From Aquarana catesbeiana (lineage: Eukaryota > Chordata > Amphibia > Anura > Ranidae): DNA of 64,000 bases. A model generated the notes under the pieces. The model worked only from the letters and a program-made list of their open reading frames with translations, was not told the DNA's origin and searched no databases. The position numbers and the translations under genes were made by a program. The stretch lies in assembly GCF_042186555.1 (NCBI RefSeq), contig NC_133326.1, positions 435,468,335 through 435,532,334 on the forward strand, read 5' to 3'. Shown here one piece after another: positions 1 through 10,140 of this stretch. The stretch's first letter is position 1, and each line of letters opens with the position of its first letter.

Positions 1-32
<32 letters not shown>

Positions 33-277
33 GCGCTCTCTCTCGCGCTCTCTCTCGCGCTCTCTCTCTCGCGCTCTCTCTCTCGCGCTCTCTCTCTCGC
101 GCTCTCTCTCTCGCGCTCTCTCTCTCGCGCTCTCTCTCTCGCGCTCTCTCTCTCGCGCTCTCTCTCTCTCTCTCGCGCGCTCTCTCTCTCGCGCGCTCTC
201 TCTCTCTCCGCGAGAGAGAGAGAGAGAGAGAGCGCGCGAGAGAGAGAGAGAGCGCGCGAGAGAGAGAGAGAGAGCGC

Positions 278-332
<55 letters not shown>

Positions 333-545
333 CGAGAGAGAGAGAGAGAGAGAGAGCGCGCGAGAGAGAGAGAGAGAGAGCGCGCGAGGAGAGAGAGAGA
401 GAGCGCGCCTCTCTCTCTCTCTCTCTCGCGCGCTCTCTCTCTCTCTCTCTCTCTCTCGCGCGCTCCTCTCTCGCTCTCTCTCGCGCGCTCTCTCTCGCTC
501 TCTCTCGCGCGCTCTCTCTCTCTCTCGCGCGCTCTCCTCTGGCTC
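1..545. repeat. CT/GA simple satellite with CGCG punctuation
   Basis: The stretch is made almost wholly of CT dinucleotides broken at short intervals by CGCG. It runs as CT to about 208, as GA from about 211 to 407, then as CT again to about 540, and ends in a short poly-C tract near 561-575. The middle block is the reverse complement of its flanks, so the whole forms a long potential hairpin. No gene is present. Confidence 0.9.
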
Positions 546-698
546 TCTCTTCTCTCTCCTCCCCCCCCCCCCCCCGTCAGCTCCCATCTTTTTTCTATAT
601 GGGCTCTCTCCCTGGTGTTGCAGGCTTACAGGGGATCCTTTTGAGTCTTGTTCAGTGAAAATTTTTTTAACTCAAGACCGGGGTTGTGTGGTGTGTGG

Positions 699-734
<36 letters not shown>

Positions 735-735
<1 letters not shown>

Positions 736-1190
736 GGCTAGAAAGGGGTTCAAAGCCTCTACACATACGATGGCTGAGGTTGGCAATTAGTCAGGCCTAT
801 ATAGCAAAGGGGTGGTGGTCCTGGAAGGTATTAAGCCCCATTCCACTAGGGCCATGTCTACGTCACAAGCAGAGTGAGCTGGTGCTACACCCGAACAGAT
901 CTGCAGAGCAGCAACGTGGTCAAGTTTAGAGACTTTCGTTAAGCACAACAGTCTGGATTTGTCTGCCCAGGACCAGGCCTTTGGGCGTAAATTCCTGCAA
1001 GCAGTAGTCCCACCCTAGGGTAAGTGCTTGCTTATCCTCTCAAAGGTACTGTCCTGAAAGACGTTACCGGTTGTAACTTTTTATTTTTTTTATTTTTTCT
1101 CCAGGTCTCTAAAAAGGTTTGCCTGAACTTTCAGTACAGCATGAGTGGCTCCTCCCACTTGCCAGCAGGAAACTCCACTTCCACCAAACT
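735..1190 (+). pseudogene. DIRS retrotransposon: C-terminal tyrosine recombinase remnant (copy A1)
   Basis: Translated across frames, about 845-1016 gives a tyrosine-recombinase C-terminus: an AGATPEQICRAATWSS block, the LDLS segment that follows the catalytic tyrosine region, and a QAFGRKFLQAVVPP tail ending in a stop. The same block recurs in four other DIRS copies of this window. In DIRS elements this enzyme integrates a circular DNA copy without target-site duplication. The frame is broken and the N-terminal part is missing. A 32-bp poly-T run lies just upstream (701-732). The 3' side carries the CTGTCCTGAAAGACG motif typical of these copies' ends. Confidence 0.75.
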
Positions 1191-1895
1191 TTTTTAAAAA
1201 GAGGCTTCTTTCCACATTTCGTCAGTGTTTGTTTCCTTCAGCAACGCAACACCTAGTGGGGAGTCATGAGCTGTTAATTGCTGTCCTGAGAGGCCAGGCT
1301 TCCTTCTCCACCGTTGCTTAAAACCGTGCCAAAAGTAGTCTGTCCATAATCGGCTACATTATCCTGCCAACTTTTTGGTTCAAACCCTTTGGGGGGAAAG
1401 GAGGCTATTTCACAATTTGGATGTGAAAAGAATTCTGTTGCGTTACCTAGAAGTAACAAGGAACTTTAGGTCTTTGGACTGTTTGTTGCCAGAAAAAAAG
1501 GGCCGCCAGGAATTGAAGGGGTCAATTGCTAGATGGCTTGAATCGGCTATTTTGGAAGCTTACTCCCAGATGGGATGGTCTCTCTCTGCTGGGAATTCGA
1601 GCACACTTTACTAGAGCTCTGGCCACTACATGGGCAGAAAAAGCTGGTGCCACCCCAGATCAAACTTGTAAGGCAGCTATGTGGTCAAGTTACTTAATGC
1701 TTGTCATTTTACAGACTGGATCTTCTGTCAGCAGGTGATCAGGATTTTGGCAGAAAGGTCCTTCAAGCTGTTATCCCTCCCTACTCGTTTATCCTCTCAG
1801 GTGCTGTCCTGAAAGACGTTTAAGGAAAAGTCAAGTTAGACTTACTGGTAACTTGTTTTCCAGGAATCTTTCAGGACAGCAACGACCCACCCTTG
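1191..1895 (+). pseudogene. DIRS tyrosine recombinase remnant (copy A2)
   Basis: Residues read from about 1375 give a recombinase core (LDVKRILLRYLEVT, then GSIARWLESAILEAY). After a frameshift near 1590 comes the catalytic box GIRAHFTRALATTWAEKAG, containing the His-x-x-Arg pair. A second frameshift near 1700 leads to FYRLDLL, holding the presumed catalytic tyrosine, and the end AGDQDFGRKVLQAVIPP. The order matches the C-terminal half of a DIRS recombinase. Two frameshifts make it a pseudogene. It ends with an inverted pair (1802-1815 against 1868-1881), a terminal feature shared with the other DIRS copies here. Family assignment rests on remembered motifs. Confidence 0.8.
1802..1881. repeat. 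DIRS terminal inverted pair
   Basis: TGCTGTCCTGAAAG at 1802-1815 is the exact reverse complement of CTTTCAGGACAGCA at 1868-1881. Related copies of the same motif occur near 1039-1054, 18729-18740, 18798-18813 and 19020-19036, always just 3' of a recombinase remnant. I read it as part of the DIRS terminal or internal complementary region. Confidence 0.7.
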
Positions 1896-1904
1896 TGGTG
1901 TGTG

Positions 1905-1929
1905 TGGTTTGGGGGGGGGGGGGGGGGGG
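1905..1929. repeat. poly-G tract
   Basis: About 20 consecutive G separate the DIRS remnant from the Penelope-like remnant. It is one of about twenty G/C homopolymers of 10 or more bases in this window. Confidence 0.85.
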
Positions 1930-2940
1930 TGTTATGCTGTGACTAACCATATTGTGATTGTGTTCCAGCTTGGGTCAGAGGTACTCTACTACTTGGCGAT
2001 TTTAATGCCAGTGATGGAGGCATTGTTCTCCAGCATGAGGCCAGTACCTTCACTATCCATTTTTTGGATTTGGACATTAGAATTCAGGATGGAAGGTTTA
2101 TTACATCTACCTATTTCAAGGATACAGACAATGGCTACATAGGGATGGATAGTTGAATCATAGGGACAGATCTGAGCCAAGACTCATGACGACAATTCCT
2201 GAGAGTTTCTTAAAGCTTGCTTCCTCCAGAAGGGTTATGCAGCAATTGAACTTTATTTGGTCATTGCTGATGTTTGCTTAAGGGAAAGAATTGTTAAAAC
2301 CTAAGATTAGGAACAACCATGACTTTCTCTTCCCTTTTTTTTTTTTTTTTCTCTATTCAAACCAGTATTTCTCCATTTAAAAAAAAAAAATCTTAAACGC
2401 TGCAAGGTTTTGAAAAATGACAATACTAGGTCCCATACTTCCTGAACACCACCCTAGGGTTACTTAGAGGTGCCTCCCTCTGACTCCAGGTAGCTCCTTA
2501 ATCGAACCCCTGATCAGACCAAGCTTTTTTGGGGATTTCAAAGGTTACTATTTGTGTAGAAAGTGTGAGGTTTGCCATAGCAATTATCTCGAAGAGAAAG
2601 TATCTCTTTTGGCTCTGTTACTGGTCAAACATATCAATTAAATTCCTTCATTACATGTTCAATCAAGAATGTGGTCTACTTGATCACGTGTCCTTGCGGG
2701 CTACACTGTGTAGGTCGCACTATTCGCAAATTAGAGGTCAAACTCCAGGAGCATTTGGCAAATATCCGCAAATGCTTTTTGAATCCTAGCTTGACAAAAC
2801 ATTGTGTTATGCCATGGGTTCATGGCTATAGATAAGTTTAACCCCCATTGGTGAGGTAGTCACACCAGGAGAGAGATCTCTAAAATGGAAACCTGGTGGA
2901 TTTTTGTTTAAACATCTTATAGACCATATGGCCTGAACAT
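1930..2940 (+). pseudogene. Penelope-like element (copy 1): RT tail plus GIY-YIG endonuclease
   Basis: Around 2035-2150 a frame reads a FLDLDI..DGRFITSTYFKDTDNGYIGMDS block, which matches the thumb region of Penelope-like reverse transcriptases (FLDL, then TD.N.YI..S). Further on, 2669-2830 reads VVYLITCPCGLHCVGRTIR, then a LEVKLQEHLANIRK helix. This is the GIY-YIG-type nuclease found C-terminal in these elements: the CPCG entry, the VGRT core and a conserved R..EH. The intervening part is frameshifted and holds poly-T and poly-A runs (2334-2350, 2381-2390). Penelope-like elements are retroelements distinct from LINEs. The copy is 5'-truncated and dead. Confidence 0.7.
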
Positions 2941-3564
2941 AGAATGGGATGTCAATGCCTTCATAAACAACTCCTAGGCTGTTTTTATTTTATATTAATA
3001 TCTTTGCATTTTATAATTTTGTTTGTTTCCATTCACAAGATGGCAGTCCTAGTTTTTAGTCCTGATTGTCCCTTGAAAAGGGGCCTCTCATGGATGTTAA
3101 ATCATTATCAATATTTCCTAAGACCTTTTAGGAACGTGTGTCTGTCAATATATTTACTGAACGAAATGTCGCGTATGGTGGAGTACGGAGATCTGACGTC
3201 ACAACACTATGTGCTGATCGCGGCCATCTTGTTGGTTGGAAACAAATGTTAACCAAGCACTTTGTGTTCCTGACATGCTTGTTTTAATTCTCTAAATGTC
3301 GGTACCCAGTACACTTTTTACTTAATTTTGATTTAACATACTAAGCTATGAGGAGCTGCTTCTTTTAATCCTACATATGAACCTGTGGATTCACTCCATG
3401 TTATGACCCTAATGAGATTCAGCTGTCTGGTACCAGAGTGGAGTCTTGCCTATAGTGGATATATCATGCTTATCTGGCAACCTATAACCTAGTGGTCCAC
3501 TTTCTGCAGTAAGAGGCCCAGTGTCTTGGTGTGCGGTGGAGGATTTCATAGTCATTACTATGGT
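2941..3564. other. no gene seen; probable 3' tail of the Penelope-like copy
   Basis: AT-rich sequence with no convincing reading frame. It follows the nuclease remnant directly and includes GACGTCAC near 3195. It may be the untranslated tail of the Penelope-like element. I cannot assign it further. Confidence 0.35.
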
Positions 3565-4121
3565 CATTACAGACCTGATCACGGATGTGGAAATACAGGG
3601 CAATTTAGGAAACAGCGATCAGGTCAATTAGCTTCAGTATAAATCACACAAATGGAAACGTAAGGGGAATACAGAGACAAATTTGAAAAGGGCCAACTTC
3701 CCTAAACTATGAACCTTGCTAGAAGATATTGCGATAAAATCTTAGGAACAAAACACGGAGGAGATGGGTTTGCTTTAAGAGCATATTAAATGAGGGCATT
3801 AGCCAGTTCATCCCATTGGGAAATTTAAAAGCTCAAACAAGTCCCAGGTGGCTTAACTCCAATGTAAAAATGCATATAAAAGCAAAGAAGGCCTTCAAAA
3901 AATACAAGGCTGAGGGATCTTCAGCATTCAAACTTTACAAAGAATGCTACAAGAAATATTAGGGTGGCTAAGATAGAACACCAAAGACACATAGGAGAGC
4001 AAAAAAAATCCCAAGAAATTCTTTAAGTATATAAACAGTAAAAGAGGGAGGACAGACCATATTGGCTCCATAAAGAATGAGGAAGGGAATCTGGTTACAA
4101 AGGATGGTGAGATGGCGAAGG
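3565..4121 (+). mobile_element. CR1 LINE copy A, fragment 1 of 5
   Basis: From CAGACCTGATCACGGATG onward the sequence runs parallel to the better CR1 copy at 49600-50170: the same order of segments, ending GAGGAAGGGAATCTGGTTAC then AGGATGGTGAGATGGCGAAG. This is the linker between endonuclease and reverse transcriptase. It stops at GATGGCGAAGG (4111-4121), which is repeated at 9828-9838, where the CR1 continues. It is non-coding through many stops. Confidence 0.85.
4111..4121. repeat. left target-site duplication of the L1-like insertion
   Basis: GATGGCGAAGG occurs here and again at 9828-9838, exactly flanking the L1-like element. Joining across it restores the CR1 order seen at 50140-50180. 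Confidence 0.85.
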
Positions 4122-4199
4122 AATTTTTTAAAAATTTTAATATTCTTTATTTAAATTATTACAATAGTACAAAAAAATAGCAAGTAAAACACACTTCAT

Positions 4200-5600
4200 A
4201 TACAGCAGGGCCAGCCGGCCGCATGATCGATTTATTATTGCTATGCTTAACTATATATTGTTACTTTTCTATCTAATGAGCCCACCCCCCAGTGTCCCTC
4301 CATTGTTGGGCCCAAACAGTTTCAAGGCACATCCTATATCTGGCTACTATTCTTTTCATTGTTCTCTCTCAGCATCCCATCTCTAAACTATACCTAACGC
4401 AGCACCTCTCCCTTGGTAGAGTGGCGATTGCTCTCAGACTCTAATGTAGCACTGGTGAGGAACATGGCATCGCTTGAGCCCACAGGTTCCATAGTTTGAC
4501 AAACTTGTAATTACCTAATCTAGTATAGAATGTCCTTTCAGTCAACACTAAGGAGTTGTGGCGCTTCCTAGTTTGGGTAAAGGTGCCAGGTGTGAGAAAA
4601 AAGGAAAATTAGTTTTTTATATTTTTATATTAATGCTCAGTGAACTATGAATACGTGACTAATAAACAGGCTGTTATTCACTTAGCGAAATGATCCTGCC
4701 AAAAACATGACTCATCTTTAATCAGTGAGTGTTTCCTACTGGTAAATATACCTTAATGTGCAAGTCTCTAAGTGTATGCTAGATTACTAGCTCCAAGTTA
4801 CCCGTCCTATGTATTAATACTGGTATAGACCTTAATAAAGCACATACCCTCAATTATAAATCATAAAAGAGTATATATACAGTGAAAACATGTGCAATAA
4901 AGAATATATATAAACAAATATTTTTGAGTGCATAAAGACTTAGTGATAGTCCATAATTATATGTAGAACCCCCCTCGGGGTTAACATCCCAAATTAGTGA
5001 GTGCGAATATTCCAACAGGTCTTGCTGCGTGTAGCTAATAGTTCATCAAGTAAATTGAATTTCCATTCATAATAGTTGACATAAACACGGTGACTGTGAG
5101 TGTTCAAAAAATTAGGTGACTGTAAGTGTTCGAAAAATTCTACTTGTGACTTCGTGCTCCCCCTCAAGTGTCCCCACTCACCAGATCCCCTCGCCCCCAC
5201 GGGGGCAATGCGCTTATCTTTAGGCCCACCACGGTTGCTCCACCGATCTCATCCAAAGGTCTGGGGTAATTCACCTTCCTGTAGATGTTATCTCTATGGT
5301 TGGCTCCTCATAGAGGAAAAAAGATATAGGCTCCCATAGTGTAGTAAAAACGCTGGGTTTTATTTAAGACACAACTTGATCCAAACGATAACAGCTTTTT
5401 AAAAATAAGTGTAAAAATATATATTTTAAAATCCTGGATAGCCTAAATGTAGCTCACAAGCTGCACAGTGCCACTAGTATTAATGGGCAACTGGTACAGA
5501 GTGTGTCGGCTAACACAGCAAAGGACGCTGAATGAGTGATTGTGGAATCAGCAGCAGCGCGCTGCGTTCCACCTGCGTTCCAGCTGCCTCTACCAGGAAG
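4200..5600. other. non-coding part of the L1-like insertion, unclassified
   Basis: No reading frame is recognised. A 27-bp unit is repeated in tandem near 5088-5140 (GGTGACTGTGAGTGTTC then GGTGACTGTAAGTGTTC). The piece 5340-5640 looks like the end of a frog repeat. It may be a separate insertion that replaced the 3' half of ORF2. Confidence 0.4.
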
Positions 5601-5640
5601 TGACGTAGCGTGCGACGGCGCCACGCACGCTACGTCAACC
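5601..5640. repeat. short perfect hairpin at the ORF2 breakpoint
   Basis: TGACGTAGCGTGCG (about 5601-5614) and CGCACGCTACGTCA (about 5625-5638) are exact reverse complements, 14 bp each with about 10 bp between. The hairpin lies where the L1-like ORF2 loses homology. Confidence 0.8.
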
Positions 5641-7320
5641 CCCTTTTGATGCAAGTTTTGCAATATGTTTATTTAGTCTGGATGGCAACACCCTTGCGAC
5701 AATCTTGACATCTGAACACAACAGTGATATCGGTCTGTAAGAAGAGACTTCCAATTGGTCTTTCCCCTCTTTTGGTATCACTACTATATCGGCCTCCGAC
5801 ATTGAAGAGGGTAGCCTTCCATCCTTGGCCGCCTGTTCCAGTACTTTTAGCTCCGGAAGCAAAGCTTCCCCTTATTTCCTATAGATCTCCAGTGGCAGCC
5901 CGTCTGGGCCCAGAGATTTCTGGCCTGACAACTCCGACTGCCTTTTGCAGCTCCTCTAATGCCAGGGGGGACTCCATCTCTCTCCTATCCCTCTCCGAGA
6001 GCAGGGGTAAGTCAACTCCCTCTAAAAACCTGTCCATATTGTGCCGATCCGAGCCCCGACGCGACCTGTACAAGTCTCTATAAAATGTGGAAAAAGACTA
6101 AGACCTCAGCGGGATCAGATGTAATCTTTCCAGCCGGGGTCCTAATTGAGGAGATGGCCGATGGGGATAAATTGGACTTGGCTAAAAGTGCAAGCATCTG
6201 GCCCACTTTCTCCCCTTCCCCAAAATAGTTTTTTTTCTGGAAAAGCCTCTTGTTCTCTGTTCTTCTTCTGTTAATTACTGCTTTATACTCTTGCTGTTTT
6301 TTGAGCCAAGTCTCTTGTTTCTCAGGAGTTGGATCTAACACATTGTGACTCTGATTCCGTGGCTTCCCTTCTAGCCCTTACCTCCCATTCCCTTGACTTT
6401 TTCTTCACTATAGCAACCTGCTGGTATAGTAGTCCTCTAAGGAATGCTTTTAGGGTACCCCACACTACCCCTACTGGTGCTGTACCTGAGTTAAATGTTG
6501 CAAACTCTTTTAATTTGGAAATTACTTCTGCTGGGCTACTTATCAACTCCAGCCACAGTGGGTTTATTGTCCACATTTTCTGGTTAGATCTAATATTTAA
6601 ATTTTAGTGTCAAGGTCAGGGGCGAGCGGTCCGATATTCCCCTCGGCCCGTACTCTATTTTTCTTATTAGTCGCAAAGCTTCACTGTTACCCACTGCCAT
6701 ATCTATGCGCGAGAGAGTAGCATATGACCCTGAGTAACAGAAATATTGCCGAGTGTTTGGATTGTGAGATCTCCACAGGTCGCACCATCCAATCTCTTCG
6801 AGAAGTTAGCCTAGGCGCCCCTATGATGCCCTTTCCACCTGGGTCACGGGCGGGAACCGATCCAAATTATTGTCCAGAACCGCATTAAAGTCCCCCACCA
6901 CTATTATCGGAGTATCTACCTTACTATCCACAAACTCCAACAGGTCCAGCATGATCTCCGTTTTTTTAAACGGAGGAGGGATGTAAATGTTTGCTATCAC
7001 CAAAGGTTTGTTTTCCACAACACAGCTCAAGAAGACATAGCGCCCCAGCGTGTCTACCCTGGCTTTCCTGCAGGAAAATGAAATACCTATGTTTACCAGT
7101 ATACTCACCCCTCTTTGAATAAGAGGTGTGGACTGAGTGATACTGTTCTTGAAATTTATTACTCCGAACATGTAGTTTAGTTTCATTAGTGAGATGAGTT
7201 TCCTGCAGGCAAGCCAGTTCAACACTAAGCCTCCATCACCGAGAACACAGCTGCCTTTTTAGCAGGGTCGCCCATACCCCTGATGTTCCAAGAGCCTATT
7301 TTTAGAATTTTAAGGAGCAT
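5640..7320 (-). pseudogene. L1-like ORF2 remnant: endonuclease and N-terminal reverse transcriptase
   Basis: The minus-strand reading starts at the ATG at 7318-7320 with MLLKILKIGSWNIRGMG, the usual start of an L1 apurinic endonuclease. After one stop it continues with GVSILVNIGISF, VIANIYIPPPF and VVGDFNAVLDNNLDR; the GDFN motif belongs to the active site. Downstream comes the linker and then a reverse-transcriptase entry, LEVSSYRPISLLCSDVKI, near 5700-5770. The protein ends abruptly at about 5640, before the DQTGF, AFD and YADD motifs, so no catalytic reverse transcriptase remains. Several frameshifts and stops are present. When intact, this protein nicks DNA and copies the LINE RNA into the genome. 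Confidence 0.8.
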
Positions 7321-7626
7321 CTAAAAATGAGAAGAGAAGAAAGAGGGGGGAAAAAAAGGGGCAATTCATTCGTGCATTTGTGTCTCCAAAACTTGCCATT
7401 GTGTCAAAAGGAAAAGTGTGAGGGGCCCCCACATCCGGGGCCCGCTCTACCCTCTCCCCCTGTGCTATTTAATATCCAATATGAACAACATGTGCAAATA
7501 TACTTTGTTTTTGTAGGCCCCCTCCTCCTAAATACATGTGCCTTACATTCACCCCATAATCTAACCCTACATCTCTGAGCCCCCCCATCTTCTATTTTGT
7601 CTATCCCCCTACTCCACACCCTTTTT

Positions 7627-7653
7627 TGTGACACCCCCCCCCCCCCCCCCCCC
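7627..7653. repeat. poly-C tract in the ORF1-ORF2 spacer
   Basis: About 22 consecutive C lie within the C-rich 640-bp spacer between the two L1-like reading frames. The spacer also has C runs near 7780 and 7863. Confidence 0.85.
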
Positions 7654-7960
7654 GCCTAACTATGCTAGCCCTAGGGGCTTTACTTGTGACCTTTTTCCTC
7701 CCTCCCAACCATTCAAAAAAGAGCCCCCCACCCCTACTCAGGTACGGGACAGTTACCTTGTGATTCACCTTCAATCCCCCCCCCCACAACCTGATTCAAA
7801 AACCTCAAAGTAACACAAAAAACATAACTAATGAACCCACGTCCTTCGGTGCTCCCGTCTACCCCCCCCCGTGCCATCCACTATATACCACAAAAAAGAA
7901 GGGAAAGAATGAAAAGTTTCAAACTTGACTAGCGTTATTCAATTACTTCAACCCATAACT

Positions 7961-9033
7961 CTACAGGTCCTTTTTGTTGTCTTCGAGCCATTTTGCTGCC
8001 CCTGCCATTGTATCAAACAAATGGGTAGCCCCTAAGGCAGTGATGCGTAAAAGTGCCAGATACAGCAAAGCGTACTCAATTTTATAGTTAAGTTTAATGT
8101 CCCTGAATTCGGCCCTTCGTTTCTGCAGGTCTGGCGAGTAGTCGGGGGAAAAAATAAGATTTTAGCTCCATTATGCAGGATGTCCTCCAGCTCTCTGGCC
8201 CTGCGCATCAGTGTCACCTTGTCTTTATAGTTAAAAAGTTTCATAATTATTGGCCTAGGGTATCCCCCTGATGATGGGGCCCTAAACGGCACTCTGTGGG
8301 CTCTTTCAATTGCAAAGAGGTGAGAAAAGGTTTCCGTCCCAAATATTCCCCTAAGCCACTTCTCCAAGAACTCCTCGGGGTGGGGACCCTCACACCGCTC
8401 CGGAAGGCCCACCACCCTCACGTTGTTCCTGCGAGACCTATTTTCTATTTCCTCCATCTTGGCTTTATATAGACCCATCTGCGTTTTCATTGCTTTCAGC
8501 TCTAGCTTCATTGGGGTTAAATCGTCCTCTACCTGACTCGACCTCTCCTCCAGAGTAGTTGTTCTAGCAATAGTCCTCTGCAATTCTTGGCTTACTGTAA
8601 GTAGCTCTTCCTTTAACCCATTCAGCTGATCACACAGATTGCTTAAGGAGTCCTTGCAGGAATTAACAGCACATAGAACATCTTTCAGTGTAGGCTCATC
8701 TGTCGTTAGTGCGTTTAGATCAGCAACATTATTGGTTGCTATTCCCGAGAGCTCGCCCGCAGAACTTTTGCTGCTTGCAGTTTTTGTGGTGTGCATTGCC
8801 GCCGACCCTTTACCTAGGCTCTTCCTGTCCCCAGGACCACCCGCATAAGATTTCTCTTGCTGTTGCTGAGTGCTTTTGGTTGGTGATGGGGTAGAAGAGT
8901 GTGCAAATTTTTCCAGTTTGGCTGCTGCTGCTGCCTGGCTCCCCTTCTCTTTAGATGTACGGATAGTTTGAGAGCTAGCCTTCTCCTGCTGTTGCAATTC
9001 CTCTCCCCCTTTTTTTTTTTTTTTTCTAGTCAT
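7961..9033 (-). pseudogene. L1-like ORF1: coiled-coil RNA-binding protein, one frameshift
   Basis: Starts at the ATG at 9031-9033 (MTRKKKKKGGEE). Residues 1-100 are low-complexity, rich in Gln, Ser and Lys. Residues about 110-210 form a heptad-like coiled coil (LKDVLCAV, then LCDQLNGLKEELLTV). Next comes the conserved ENRSRRNNVRVVGLPE, the RNA-recognition part of L1 ORF1 proteins, then FAIERAHRVP. A single frameshift in the run after ILFFP (about 8150) changes the last 40 residues. Read in the other frame, the C-terminus continues in family style and stops at 7961-7963. Length with the shift fixed is about 357 residues, usual for the family. The protein coats LINE RNA as a trimer. It is the best-preserved element gene in the window. 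Confidence 0.85.
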
Positions 9034-9827
9034 GGCTGAATATACAGACCAAGGGAATATATGAAGGGGTTAACAGCTCGTCAAGTTTACCTTGCTTCAA
9101 TGCTATCACAGTCCCAATGGTGTCCTTCTTGTATTTAGTTGCTATTGGTGCTATCACCCAGCCTGGTATAATAGGTATTTCAGCGTTGCTAGGTTTTTAC
9201 ATTATTACCAAAGGTCACCATCTAGCTTGTTTATACAGCCCTCCATAACCCAGCTGAATGTCCCTTTCCCTCGCAGGGGGCAAGTCGCTGTGTAGCAATG
9301 GATCGGGCTGCCTGAGCCTCCACCCCACCACGCCAAAGGCAGCAGTTCGGCCGTTAGGGGGAGAAGGGAGACAGCCGTCATAAAAGTGGACTAAGATGGT
9401 TGGTACCTTAATGCTGCCAGGTTAACTGGGCAGCGCAGGGACGCTCCTGATGGCCGCCTTCTTTGCTTTTGGCGAACGCCGTCCCCGCCGCCTCCTCTTG
9501 CGGGTGCCGGGGCCGTTGCCCTGGCAACCTTCCCAAACACAGCAGGCGTCTCAGGCTCCTCCTCGACGCTCTAAGGGGGAGCTACTAGCGTCGTCCGCCT
9601 CTTGACCTCGTCCTTTCCCGCTGTCCGAGCGTCGGCGCTTCGGCGATGCACACAGGTAGGACTAGAGAGAGCCAGGCGGCCGAGCAAGTGTCTGGTTTGC
9701 AGGGGAAAAAGAGCGCATCAAGCTGGCCTAGCTCCACCAGGCTGGTTCGGATGGTCATGGAGGCATCGAGCTGGGGAGAGGTCTCACACACCACCTCACT
9801 CCAACATCCGGTCACGCCCCCGTCCAC
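9034..9827 (-). other. 5' region of the L1-like LINE
   Basis: GC- and CpG-richer sequence between the ORF1 start codon and the right target-site duplication. It probably holds the internal promoter. No reading frame is supported. Confidence 0.5.
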
Positions 9828-9838
9828 GATGGCGAAGG
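9828..9838. repeat. right target-site duplication of the L1-like insertion
   Basis: GATGGCGAAGG matches 4111-4121 exactly; CR1 sequence resumes immediately after it. Confidence 0.85.
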
Positions 9839-10140
9839 TATTTATTTATTTTTTTCTCCTCCAGTCTTCACAAAGGATTCGGGGGGGGGGGGGGGGGGCG
9901 TTTCAGTAACAAACTGCAGTGTTTATCCTCATGGCACATCACAGGAAGCACCCTCATGGCTAACAGAGGACAGAATTTGAAATAGACTTGAAAAACTTAA
10001 CATTAAGTCACTGGGACCAGATGGCTTGCACCCCAGGGTCTTGGGGATCTTAGTCAAGTAATTGCCAGACCATGGTTTCTAATTTTGACTGGAATGGTAC
10101 CAGCTGATTGGAGAAAAGCCAATGTAGCACCAATATTTAA
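9839..10140 (+). mobile_element. CR1 LINE copy A, fragment 2
   Basis: Reads parallel to 50168-50440, including GCACCCTCATGGCTAACAGA and ACCAGATGGCTTGCACCCC. An 18-bp poly-G (9881-9898) sits at the same relative place as the poly-G of CR1 copy C (about 50202-50211). The fragment ends at TTAA (10137-10140), where a piggyBac element begins. Confidence 0.85.

Larger units (their letters stand above)
4122..9827 (-). mobile_element. L1-like LINE (copy A), minus strand, inside CR1 copy A
   Basis: The insertion is 5706 bp and carries an 11-bp target-site duplication. On the minus strand it begins with a GC-rich 5' region (9034-9827), then ORF1 (coiled-coil RNA-binding protein), a C-rich spacer, then ORF2 (endonuclease and part of reverse transcriptase). 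ORF2 breaks off near 5640. The remaining 1.5 kb (4122-5640) shows no coding and ends in an A-rich tail with an AATAAA-type signal (minus strand, near 4145-4155). Either ORF2 lost its second half or another insert lies at 4200-5640. Confidence 0.8.
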
